NCBI GenBank assembly: GCA_032871835.1
Contig: CM065301.1
Coordinates: 12,346,413 to 12,410,412 of the forward strand
Length of the DNA stretch: 64,000 bases
From: Dipteronia dyeriana
Lineage: Eukaryota; Streptophyta; Magnoliopsida; Sapindales; Sapindaceae
Direction of reading: 5' to 3'
A program made the position numbers and the translations under genes. Each line of letters opens with the position of its first letter. The first letter of the stretch is position 1. Under the pieces are notes generated by a model. It saw nothing but the letters and a program-made list of their open reading frames with translations, had not been told where the DNA came from and searched no databases. This document shows, in pieces, positions 35,762 through 47,287 of this stretch.

Positions 35762-38132
35762 TAAATGGTTAAATCGTCGACTTCAACTTTCTTTCGGTTA
35801 GCAACCATGTAAAATCGTCAACTTACTTCAACTTTTTTTCGGTTGGCAACCATATAAAATTGTTTTTAAATTATTATTTTTTTATTTAGTGGCAATGACG
35901 GCGCTCCTTGTGTGAAACATGAAAAGCAGGTTTCATTAGTTTGTCATTAAGGAGGCCGGCTCGGGTTATATATCCTTTAATTTGTTTAAAGACCAAGTAC
36001 ATAAGATTGATGTATTTATTTTCTTTTTAATTAATTTATTACTGAAACCTCGTCATCATTTACGACTCTTAACAAACTACAAAGTACAACCAGAGAATTA
36101 AAAGAAAGAATGACCCATTAACTAAAGTAAGATTCAGAAGATATCAAACGTAAATTGTATATGAACTATAATCCAAAAAAGTAAAAACGGCGGCCGAATA
36201 GATCAAACCAGTTGAAACATATCATGCGTTACAGTTCTTTTTAAATATATCTATTTAAAAAACAAACGGGCGATTATACATAATTATATCAAAGTTTATT
36301 TTTTAACGTAATCGTGCCATAAAAAAGAGTCTGAATTTTCTATGGAAGTCGGTCCGAAATATTTGATCTTAGGTACATTTTCTTCTGAAATATTATTGTT
36401 TGATTATGGCCGGACAACTATCGAAATCTACTAGGTCCGTCCTGTAAGCGTTTTTCAATTGTTGTTTTTTAAAAATGAAAATGAAAATGAAAATGAAAAC
36501 AGTATTTTTGGTTTCCGTTTCGAATTCTGAAAACATGTCTGGTAGTAGAACCGGCCTATATAGACAGCAAGCCCAGCATTTTACTAAGACCCTCAAATGG
36601 TTCAATCCGTTTATTCTTCTTTTGGGACCTCATATCTAATTTATTCTAGTATAAGTAAGGCTCAATTTCAAACATTGTTTTTTTTTAATAAGGTCCAATT
36701 ATATATATCTAGTTCAATTTAATAGAAATAAACATCAAAACTCAATTGATTCAACATATCAAATTTAATTTTACATTATTTGAGAGTCCAATTTTTATTT
36801 TTAAAGAATCCAATTGAATAGCTACATTTATTTGCTAACCTAGTCAAAATCGTATCTCACTCACTTCCTGGCTCTGTCATAGTCCACTTTATTTACGAAT
36901 CTAGTCCAATTGAATTACTAACATTTCTTTAATGATAATAATTTTTTAGAACAATACTCGGATATTGACCCGTCAGTACCCAATTTGTGAGAAAAATGTA
37001 AAAAGTAAAAGAAAAAAAAGACGCGTGTTGCACTCCTATTGGTGGGGCCAGTATTTTGGATACTGACTGACATTGTTCTAATTTTTATATGGGGTCCCGA
37101 TTTTTGTTAATATCATTAAATGGCTTGGGCTCCAAAATATCTGGAAACGACCCTGTCTGGTAGCATATGCTGAAGGCTGTATTTCGAAAATAAAAACGAA
37201 AAAAACTCGTCTGGTAAGTTAACTGAAAACTATCAAAAATTGAAATATCAATTTTGGCATTTTGTTTAATATTATACAACTATAAACAAATTGATTAAAT
37301 AATTAACCAATATAATTTTTGTAGTGTAATTTTTAAATTAAACAAAAGTAACACATCAAATATTAATTAAAAAAACATATCAAAAAATGAATTAATCAAA
37401 ACTAAACTCTTAAATTATAAATAAATAATATATATTATTATATTTTTTATATTATATTATATTATATTAATATTATAATATACATAAAATTATAATATGT
37501 ATATATATATAAGAGGGGTATTTTGGTCATTTGAAAATCTTGTTCTGTCTTGTCTTAACCATATCAAACGTATTATAGTACAATTAATAGTTTTTAAAAA
37601 TGATTTTTTTATATAAAAAAATAAAATAAAAAGTGAAAAACAAAATAAAAAATAAAAATGAAAACAAAAAACAACTATTTTGTGTTTTTCAAATCTTTCA
37701 CTTTTAACACTGATTTTGTTTTTCAATTTTTTTTTTTGAAAATAAAATAAAAAACGGTTAGCGAATGCGTTTTCGAAATCGTTTTTGAAAAAATAAAAAC
37801 GAAAACGAACTGAAAAACAGTTGCAGGACAGGGCCTTAATACCTTTATCTTTTTTTAGAATGTTGTTAAATAAATATCTATCTATATTGTAAACTATCGG
37901 ATCAGATATTACTATTGTTTAGTTGTGAAACTTGCAGATCATTAGTTGTGATATTAAATAAGAAACTCACATTTTGCTATTTCGCTATTTCGCTATTTCG
38001 CTATTTTATTATATTTCTAATTTTTATATGAATAGTATTCAATTTAGAAATAATAAAAAAATCATATATTTAAAGGGAAGGATCAATATAAAAATAATGA
38101 TTTTTAAAATTAGGATTTAGAAAGATTTTTTT
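35151..38132. other. AT-rich intergenic with MITE-like scraps
   Basis: It holds a TA microsatellite (35731-35757), a ~50-bp direct repeat (AACTTTCTTTCGGTTAGCAACCAT, 35780-35860), an ATTTCGCT short tandem repeat (37975-38012) and a possible non-autonomous element at about 37149-37837. That segment's ends read GACCCTGTC and, inverted, GGCCCTGTC. No gene is supported. Confidence 0.5.
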
Positions 38133-38540
38133 GAAGAAAAATGATTTTTTTCATCTAATATACTCTAAATTGTTCCAATGGGAAAGCAGCAATTACAACT
38201 AAGAAATAATATGTGTGCGTTCAATGTACCAGTACTATCGTACAGCTTGATAATAAACTTTGTATGTCCGTTTTTATATGGACCACCACTTATATGACCG
38301 TGGGACTATAGTAGGTATATATATACTTACAATTTTGAATTTTTGAAGGGTTTTTTTTTTCAACTAATAAACTCTAATTTTTCTGATAGGACAGTGACAA
38401 TTAGGATTACGAAATAAGGTATGTGTTCAATGTATTACAGTTTGATAATGGACTTTGTATATATATGTGTTTTTATATGGACCATCACTTATATGACCAT
38501 GGGACTATATTAGGTATATATATACTTACGATTTGGATTG
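38133..38540. repeat. tandem duplication of about 212 bp
   Basis: GAAGAAAAATGATTTTTTTC... followed by TATATGGACCACCACTTATATGACC recurs 212 bp later as GAAGGGTTTTTTTTTTC... and TATATGGACCATCACTTATATGACC. The copies differ by substitutions and small indels. Confidence 0.85.
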
Positions 38541-39739
38541 AATCTCCAAATCAAAATTATGAACAACATGTTTCGGGGTCCGTCCCACTATACTGTAGTA
38601 CAGTTGAACTCTAGCTCCTACAAGGCTACAAGTATTTCAATTTTCAAACATGACGGAAATGAGATACGTACAATATTGCAGCTTATTTAAAACGTGGGCA
38701 ACATGTAAAAAAATGAAGCAGCTATCACAACTATCACAAGTCGGCAAAAGTGCAGCACTGTTCTAGGATTATTACTCACTATCACATCTATCCAATTGAC
38801 TGCGACTTGATTTGGATCTACAAGTACACAAGGACAAGTTGACAGTGAATTAGTGATGCAACACCAGGTCTTGTGCAGCAGGCAGCAGCATGTTAAAATT
38901 GTACATTTTCCATGTTCTAGACAGATTTTGTTGACTACAAATTAATAAATTTCTTAATCACTTTAGATCATATAGATTTTAAATTTACAAGTTTTTATTA
39001 CACACTCTCATAGTCCCATTGGTAGATATATAAATTATAATTTCTATTTTTTTTTTTTGGAAGAGTGGATAAGTTCTAATTGACTATAATTGGTATAATT
39101 TCTATTTTTTTTTTTGAAAAATAATTGGTATAATAAAATTAAACACGCATGAACAAGATGAGCGGCAGATATGTCTTGTTAGGAGGCGTGACACTTGAAT
39201 AATTGAGGCAGATAAGGCAGCACCGCAACAACAATTTTTTTCATCTTTCAATAAAGCCAAACTTTGAAATATTTGTATTTGCTCTGCTTAATCTTCTGAT
39301 CTCTCACTTGTGCTTATAAAATCCAAAATGCCTACGTCCTCGACTTAATTTCTCGATACTACGTTGCAAATTTCATTTGTAGTTCTTGTTGTGCTGTGGA
39401 CAAACGCGCTTGAATAAGACCATTAAATTGCATGCAATGGAACTAACATGAATCCGGCGGCCACACTTTTGTTCAACTTTGTCCTTGTCATCCTATCAAC
39501 AAATTACTTTTTTTATCCAAAAAATTGTTGGAAAAAGTATATGGGAGCGCATGTCTAATATATATCGTAAATAAATAATGACTAAATACAAAAAAATGAG
39601 ATAAAGAGAACATCCAATCACAATACAGGCATTTACGTGGAAACTAAAATAGGAAAAAACCACGGTTGTTGTCAACACCGGTTTGAGTCAAATTTTTGAT
39701 TTCATTTTGAGTCAATTTTTTTTTTTTGGTTGAGTCATA
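38541..39739. other. intergenic, no gene recognised
   Basis: AT-rich sequence without supported coding regions. Confidence 0.6.
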
Positions 39740-42530
39740 CTTGTCAAATATAGTCGTATGACCAAAATTTCTGAGCTTCAAGTAGCTTGAGTATGATACT
39801 TTGAGTGTGTGCTTGTGCAAGAGTTTATTTATGCATAACGAGCTCGATTGAGCATCTTGTTGTCGCTCTAGGGTCTCACTTGCACTTCATGAGCTTTTCT
39901 CATCCTTTTGTGCTCAAGTTGAGGGGACTCGGTGCTCAAGCAACTTATTCTAATAGTGGAGACACCTAGTGAGTTCACAAACACAAGGTTTAAAAAGCGC
40001 ATTTGAGTGTTATCATTGTTTCATCTTAAACACTTTATCTCATCACGCGCATCATTTGCCATAGGACAGTACATTGCATTATATTCGTGGATTGCTTGAT
40101 GGATACTTACATTCCCTTGATAGATGAAATGATGGAAATGATTTTAGGCAATGTGTGTGTTTAACTACTCAAATTAACCTAAACACATTCCATGTCCCTA
40201 TTTGTGTGCTTCCAAGCTAATTTTGAGACCAAACACTCACCTTTCTTTTAGATCCACATTACATCATATAGCTAAACCTAAACACATGCCTACACTTGTT
40301 GCCTATCTTGTTAGGATGTGTTGTGTTGTGTTGTGATGAAAGGTGGAAAAGCTCTAAATATGAAAAGTTAGCGTGTATTTATGCTATATATGTAAATGTA
40401 CAAGGCAAAATGCTCAAAAATGTAAAAGTGCAAAAATGTGCACTTATGAGCTTAAAGTGTAAAAAACAAAACAAAACAAAACAAAAAAAGAGAACGAGAA
40501 CAAGAGAATAAGAGTCTTGTATGTAATTATAAATTACTCACTAATAGAGTACTCATGTATAGCACAAGTGTAATGAAAAGTCAAGTCTAATCACTAATGC
40601 CATGAGTGATGTGAATAGAGCTTAAGTATTGGGTGTATCATGTAGTGTCTTAGCATGATTGGTGATTTTTGAATTCCATTTCCTATTCTTTGTTCACCAT
40701 ATTTCACCCAATGACCCCGTTACAACCAAAGGGAAATCCTAAATGATCTACTATGAAATCTAGATTGAGAATGTTTGTTGAAACATGATCTTCCACGTCC
40801 ATGACATTTGATTCATTTCCTAGGCTAGTTCACCAAAATAATAACGTTTCATTTCTTATTGTATGCAAGTATTTGATTCCCATGCATAACTTTATCCTTG
40901 CATACTTTGCATAAGTGTGAACTTAGGACTCTGAGAGGAAAGAAAAGAGAATGTCCACGTGAGGTTTAGAGTCAAAACGAATTATGCTCAAGGTGTTAGA
41001 GTGAGTAGTTCCCGACATGAGAACACTCTAGGTGTGGGATTCATGTTGTTCGAGTGTCCCATGAGTGCCTTCGAGTTGCTTGAGAATGTTATGCATGTGT
41101 ATACTCTCCTTATCCACACCTCTTTGCATCTCATCACCAGTTGAAAATGTGGCTTTTGAGTTATTGTTGTTTAAATTTCTTTTGTTTTTATCAAGTCTTT
41201 GTGTTGTTTGCTTGTTTGTTTTTGTTGGTGTTTTCTCTTGATTTTGCTCGAGGACGAGCAAAATGCTAGGTTTGGGGGTGTTGATCGAGCCATAATAACA
41301 CTAGATTTCTAGTCAACCATCATATGCTTATTGCTCAATTCTTGAGTAAAATCAAGTGTTTAATGACTCAATTAAGTGTATTTATAGGATTTTGTATTAG
41401 GGGCATCATATAAGAGTTACGAGTGAAGATTGATACCCAAAAGAGTTGAAAATTGGAAACTTGGACAAAATGACACAATATGTCGCTGTCATGATTTCTG
41501 TCATGGGAGACCGCGACAACAACTTTTCTAAAGTGTCGCTTGTGATGTCTTCATGAAAGACTGCGACATGTCGTCATGGACAACCGCGACATACAGGGAA
41601 GCGACAGTCCGCCAGCACGTGTTTCTAGATTGATTTTTGACCTATTTTTGGATCCATATAAATACTCATCTTATATTTTGGTGAAAGAACATCAGCCACA
41701 CGAACTTTTAGACTACTTTCACCCTTCCATCAACATCCTTAGACACTTTAATCCACCATTCCATATGGGAACTTGAAAAGCAAGAAGAGGAAGCTTACAA
41801 GTCAAGGAACTTCAAATGACCAACTTGAGTTTCTTCTTTAACTCTTATTTGTTTTACTTCTTTTCCTTGATGTGTAACTAATTTCTAAGTTAAGGGATTA
41901 ATGTAAACCGGTTGAACAACTCTTTGTAATCCTATAGTTTAATGTTTATTAATTAAATACTTTGGTAATCTCTTTTATTGCAATACTTGCTCTAATTCCT
42001 TCACTTATATTCAAATAAGACCTCAATGAATGTTTGTATTAGGATTAGTTAATTTATGATGTTAAGGGTTAGATGTGGGTGACAATCTCATTTAGTCCTT
42101 AACTACAAGCTTGATAATTGAGAAAATTTCCATATGCATGATCGTGCTACGTGTGATTTGGTTAGAGTTTTAATTAAAAACTAATTCTAACCATTACTCA
42201 TTACATGATCGTATGTGGGTAATAGGAAAGATTAGGTGATTCATGAAACAAACTCTATCAATTGGATTTAAATGCTTTAATGAGACTTATGGATTACATT
42301 GAGAAGTTTAATTAGGTTGCATTGATTCTCTAACATTCTTTCATATTCATATTTTAGTGTGAGCTTTTGTGTTATTTAGTTTATTGCATTTTTACAAATT
42401 AGTGAATTAAAATACCAACCCAAGACAAGCATTATGCATTTAGTTTTCATGCACTTATATTAGGATTTAATTAGACTAATTAGTGTTCAACTAGTAGAAT
42501 CATCGTTCCCAATGAACGAACTTTTCTTTA
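39740..42530 (+). mobile_element. probable Athila-type Ty3/gypsy 3' remnant with LTR
   Basis: TCGAGGACGAGCAAAATGCTA then GGTTTGGGGGTG at about 41250-41280 is the characteristic end of Athila-like internal regions, with a polypurine tract directly before an LTR beginning TGTTGATCGAGCC at 41279. The LTR has a TATA motif (ATATAAATACTC, about 41658) and runs to roughly 42530; its exact end is not clear. The 1.5 kb before it (from about 39740) is non-coding, as in the post-pol region of such elements. No pol domains are present. Confidence 0.55.
41268..41278 (+). other. polypurine tract of the Athila-type remnant
   Basis: AGGTTTGGGGG immediately before the LTR start TGTTGATC. Confidence 0.55.
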
Positions 42531-43209
42531 AATTGATTAAGATCAAAATACTGCAATCAGCTGTTAAAACAATGAAATAAAAATATCCAATGTGTAAAAA
42601 ATTGTTACATCTACACAGTACACACCCAATATTCTCTCTCAAACCCCAAACCTCAATTACAACCAAGTCTTGCCTAGCTCTCAGCTCTCAGCTCTCTTCA
42701 GGTCCCTCGACTCCTGAGTGTTTCCCGAACATCTTTTAGATGTCTCCTTAATATCCCCCGGATCTTTTCCTAGATATCTCCTGGATCCCTCCCAGGATAT
42801 CATCAGATCTTTCCTCGGATATTCCCTGGTTCTCCCCTCAGGTATTCCCTAGATCTCTATTGGGTTTCCCCCCGGATTTCCCTTTGGTCTTCTGCCCCTA
42901 GATATCCCATAAGTTTCCCTCCGAATCTCCCTAGGATCTCACTCCTCATATTCACTCACTCTCTGATATTTTCAGGTGTCTCTCCGCTCAAATTGTTCTA
43001 GGCATAAGCCACCATATTTATAGATTGCAATTACTTTGAGCCAAAACCACTTTCTTGGAGCCCAAGTCAATGCTTGAAGCTAAAATCTTTTTCTTATAGT
43101 CAAATCATCTTACTTGGAGCCAAGTCTTTGCTCCCAAGCGCCTTCCAAAAGCTTCATGTGTCCCAAATGTGTCTTTTGGTTCTCACCCATACCAATCAGA
43201 CCTGTTTGG
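42531..43209. other. degenerate tandem array of CCCGGATCTTTCC-like blocks
   Basis: From about 42690 to 42960, CCCCGGATCTTTTCCTAGATA, CTGGATCCCTCCCAGGATAT and TCGGATATTCCCTGGTTC recur at loose 25-40-bp spacing. The stretch is pyrimidine-rich and followed by CATATTTATAG. No gene. It may be an old LTR U5/leader. Confidence 0.5.
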
Positions 43210-43530
43210 ACCACTTTCGCTCAGTTGAATTCCGTTTGTGATTAAGATTGATGGTTTTGTTGTGGTGAAGTTGATTCAGGAAGACACTCCTTCAAATGAT
43301 ATTGGTTTGATTATCGGGGAAATTTTACCTAGGATCTAAAGCGTTAAGGTTAAGGGAGGATCTGTCATGTTCGTATCTAAAAAAGTAATTTTTTTCAAAA
43401 ATGGCTCTTTATATTTCGGAAGACATTTTTTGGATGGAGGATTATGCTCCATGTGTGGAGAGATTAATTCTGGACGAGGTTCCGACTTTGTTTGTTTTGC
43501 TGCCGTTTAATAAAATTTACTTTTTTAAAA
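43210..43530 (+). pseudogene. L1-type LINE 3' terminal fragment
   Basis: Short coding remnants DIGLIIGEILPRI (end of an RNase H domain) and, in another frame, MEDYAPCVERLILDEVPTLF (typical C-terminal tail of plant L1 ORF2) are followed by AATAAAATTTAC and a T-rich stretch. 5'-truncated, no catalytic domain. Confidence 0.55.
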
Positions 43531-43559
43531 TTGTTAAATCGGATCTAAATATATTTTTT

Positions 43560-43628
43560 CCAGGTGTATAATTATTAAAAGGATAATTTAAAAATAAAAC
43601 CGTGTATAGCATGGATTGATACACTATG

Positions 43629-43666
<38 letters not shown>

Positions 43667-43790
43667 AACTATTATAATAAAAAAAATTAAAAAAATATAA
43701 CAATAATTTAGAATTTGGGAGAGGGAGATTGAACTCAAATGTCTAAAACTCTAACCTGATCTTTTCATATGGTGTGAGGGTAATTGGTGT
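43560..43790 (-). mobile_element. possible SINE remnant
   Basis: On the minus strand AGATCAGGTTAGAG (A-box-like) precedes GAGTTCAATCTCC (B-box-like) at tRNA-type spacing, followed by AT-rich sequence and a CA/TA microsatellite (43627-43666). Borders are uncertain. Confidence 0.35.
43627..43666. repeat. compound TA/TG microsatellite
   Basis: TATATATA run followed by TGTGTGTGTG. Confidence 0.95.
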
Positions 43791-44283
43791 ACAATTGGGC
43801 CATTTGGGACAAACTAAAAAAAAAAAAAAATCACCATGGATGAATGATCTTTTTTTTAAAAAAAAAGTCCTTTTTGAGTTTTCATAGACAAAAATGCTAT
43901 TCTTCAAAATTTATTTTAATATGCACGTGGTGTCTAAATTAATAATAATTTTACTCTCGACTCAAAGAATATTATAATTAAATATCAATACAAATAATAT
44001 GGTAAGTGATTTGTTTACGGTATATTAATAAGAAATTAACCATTTACCACATCAGTTGATTTTTTAATTTAATTTTGTTAGTATTATAGTATTACTCATT
44101 AAAAAAAAATAGATAGTATTACTCAATTAATTTACAACAATACTATAAAACAAAAAGTAACTCAAAAATCAACTAAAATAATAGGATAAGTGATTTGTCA
44201 TTATCTTAACATTCACTGTATCATCATATGATTTACATGATAATTACATATTGTATTTATTTTTTTTGTAATATTATAGCAAG
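43791..44283. other. AT-rich intergenic
   Basis: No gene or structured repeat recognised. Confidence 0.6.
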
Positions 44284-46243
44284 ACTAATTGTCACAAATA
44301 CCTTAAAACTATACATGAATTCGCATGTTACCCCTTGGATTTTTTTTAGACACTAAACTCCCTACACTACTAGAAATTGACAAAAGTGGATGAAAAATCT
44401 AACGTCATCTACTGTTCTGTCATGATAAATTATACTAAACACCATTATTATATATATAATTGTATCAAATAGGAAAAAATATAATAATATGACATAAATA
44501 CCCCTCCTGTCAAATTTTTAAAAATCATATTTTAAAAATAAAAATTTCAAATTTAAAATTAAAAGATTGGTTAAATAGTAATAAAATTTTAAAATTTTTG
44601 TTAAAGAAAAATAAATAGATAGATAAAGGAAAAAATTAAATTGATTTAATTTGTAAAAAAATTATCTTATATATATCCCTAAATAAAACTCAGATGAATA
44701 AATAAATTATTTAATACGAAATATCATTTAAACTATCATTTTTATTTAAATTTCTCTAAATACTATTTGTTCGTTTACAATAATAAGGTTATTAATAATG
44801 TAAAAAATAATAAATAATAATGATAATAATTTAAATATCCAAACTTTTTTTTTGCCATTATCATTTTTATATAAATATCCCTAAATATCACTTGTTTAAT
44901 TACGATAACAAATGTATTGATAATATCAAAAATTAAAATAAAAAATGAAATGATAATAATAATGATGATAATAAAAATAATAATAATATAATAATACTTA
45001 TAAAATAATAAAATAAAAACAGTGGCAACAACAACAACAACAATAATAATAATAAAAATACTTTAAATACCCTATACTTTTTTTAGCCACTATCATTTAA
45101 ATTATCGTTTTTTTATTTAAATATAAAACTCAGATGAATATATAAATTATTTAATAAGAATTATCATTTAAACTATATTTTTATTTAAATATCTCTAAAT
45201 ATTACTTGTCCGTTTACAGTAACAAGATTATTGATAATGTAAAAAACAAACATAAAAATTTAAATAGTAATAATAATAAAATATAATAAAATAATAATGA
45301 TAAATACCCTATACTCTTTTTTTTACCATTATCATTTAAATTATATTTTTTATTTAATTATTCCTAAATATAACTTGTTCAATTACAATAGCAAGTGTAT
45401 TGATAATGTCAACAACAAAAATAAAAAATGAAATGATAATAATATTGATGATAATAAAAAAAAGTAAAATAATGTAATAATACTCTAATAATGATAATAA
45501 TAACAATAATAATACTTTAAATGTCTTATACTTTTTTTTTAACCATTATCATTTAAATTATTATTTTTATTTAAATATCCCTAAATATCTTTACACCTTA
45601 CACCTTATATTTTTTTATCACCATTGAACCCCTAAACTTTTATAACAATGGATATTTAAATTATTTATGGAGAATTATCATTTAAATTATCTTTTTTATT
45701 TAAATACTCATGTTATTGTAAATGAACAAGTGAAATTTAGGGATATTTAAATAAAAAGGATAATTTAAATGATAATTTGCATTAAATAATTTACATTAAA
45801 TAATTTATATATTCATGTGGCTTTATATTTAGAGATATTTGAATAAATAAAAAAAATACAATTTAAATGATTGTTAAATCAATTTAATTTTTTATTTCTC
45901 TATTTATTTAATTTTATTTATCAAAAAGTTCAGAATTTTGTTATTATTTAACCAATCTTTAAATTTTAAATTTTTAAATTTTTATTTTTAAAATGTGATT
46001 TTTAAAATTTTGGTAAGAGGGGTATTTATATCATATTACTATTTTTTTTTCCGATTTGATACAATTATATATATAATAAGGGTGGGTGCTTAGTGCAATT
46101 TATCAGGATAGAACAATGGATGACGTTAGGTTTTCGTTCACTTTTATCAATTTCTGATAGTTCAGGGTGGTTAGTGCCTAAAAAAAATTCATGGGGTAAA
46201 ATACGAATTCGGGTATAAGCTAGGGGGATCTGTGATAATTACC
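44284..46243. mobile_element. foldback element with long terminal inverted repeats
   Basis: The left end (TAATTGTCACAAATACC ... GAATTCGCATGTTACCCC ... TTTTTTTTAGACACTAAAC ... TATATATATAATTGTATCAAAT) pairs along at least 300 bp with the right end read in reverse (TAATTATCACAGATCC ... GAATTCGTATTTTACCCC ... TTTTTTTTAGGCACTAACC ... TATATATATAATTGTATCAAAT). The centre is AT-rich. It carries an internal tandem duplication of about 438 bp, starting ATAAAACTCAGATGAATA at 44686 and 45124, with a partial third copy. There is no coding sequence. No clear target duplication, so the borders are approximate. Confidence 0.88.
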
Positions 46244-46249
46244 AATTTA

Positions 46250-46325
46250 GGGTGGAGTTCTGATTCGAACCTACAACCTTATAGTGTAAGTGTGAGAGGT
46301 AAACCATCGAGCCAACATCATATCG
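46250..46325 (-). mobile_element. tRNA-type SINE head, truncated by the foldback element
   Basis: On the minus strand, TTGGCTCGATGGTTTACC (A box) and GTAGGTTCGAATC (B box) are separated as in tRNA-derived SINEs, with TCTCACACTTACACTATAAGG between. The sequence runs straight into the right inverted repeat of the 44284-46243 element, so the tail is missing. Confidence 0.55.
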
Positions 46326-46943
46326 TTTTACAAATTATATACTTTAAAGTTAAAAAAATCTAATAAAATATAAAATTTAAACATAAACATAAATAAAACC
46401 ATCCAAAAGTTTGAAATAATAACCGTTTTAAAAAAATGTATATAAACATTTATTATAACAATATATAATAGCATCCAAAATTTGCTTAATTTTCATTTGT
46501 ATAAAATAATATAAATTAACTTAATATAATTTAAACCTTATATTTTGACACATCTTATGGATTTGACGGATTTTTTAATGGAAATCCAAGATTTTATCGG
46601 ATACAAAGGATTTCAAAATTTATAATCCAATTGGATACAAACAATTCCACAAATCAAATCTAATGGATTCTATTGGATTAATGGGATCAATCCATACACA
46701 CCCCCAATAAATTCCATTATATTGTATCAAATCTTGGGTTGTCGTAGATTACTTGCAATATTTTGGATGATTTTTGTACTTATTAAACTATTATGTATAG
46801 ACGTACCGGAGACCGGACTGTAGACTGTGGTGAAGCCGACATCACTACTACATTTTATATTTGTACAGAAGATAAGTTCCAAAAAAACACAACTGCAATT
46901 AGGCTGTTTCAACAGTGGCAAGAAAGAGACTGCAAAAAGAGCA
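46326..46943. other. intergenic upstream of the P450 gene
   Basis: AT-rich. No further gene. The distal promoter of the P450 presumably lies here. Confidence 0.5.
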
Positions 46944-46949
46944 CACGTG
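46944..46949 (+). promoter_or_regulatory. G-box CACGTG upstream of the CYP94C-type gene
   Basis: A perfect palindromic G-box about 340 bp before the start codon. MYC2-type factors bind such boxes in jasmonate-induced promoters, which suits the inferred product. A single hexamer can occur by chance. Confidence 0.5.
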
Positions 46950-47172
46950 ATAAATGCAACTGAAAGGGGACGCATGATGACGTACAAATAGGTAGAGAGA
47001 GAGAGAGGGTATTGTTATTTACCGCACGCGTTGTACATGCAAAATATAAAATGTGTAAGGTGTCAACAGCTGCAATTGGCGCAAAAGACTTTTTGCCCCA
47101 CTCACTGTTCACGAGCTTTACTGAAATTAACATTTTATTAATCAAACCAAAAAAAAAAAAAAAAAAAACTAA

Positions 47173-47179
47173 TATATAA
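47173..47179 (+). promoter_or_regulatory. putative TATA box of the P450 gene
   Basis: TATATAA about 110 bp before the ATG. It is followed by a pyrimidine-rich leader with CT and CA microsatellites (47243-47268), typical of plant 5' UTRs. Confidence 0.5.
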
Positions 47180-47287
47180 TCACCACTCAATTCTCCTACA
47201 CATATCTCCCCACAGGCTCACACACCTTCCCTTCTCCAACCTCTCTCTCTCTCACACACACACACTCATTTTCTTTGCTCCTAATTA

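Noticed and set aside
37149..37837. hAT-like MITE with CCCTGTC ends
   Set aside because: Only about nine terminal bases pair and the flanks show no 8-bp duplication; mentioned only as a possibility within the intergenic entry.
46250..46325. real tRNA gene (minus strand)
   Set aside because: A and B boxes are present but the acceptor stem does not pair and the sequence continues as a SINE head.
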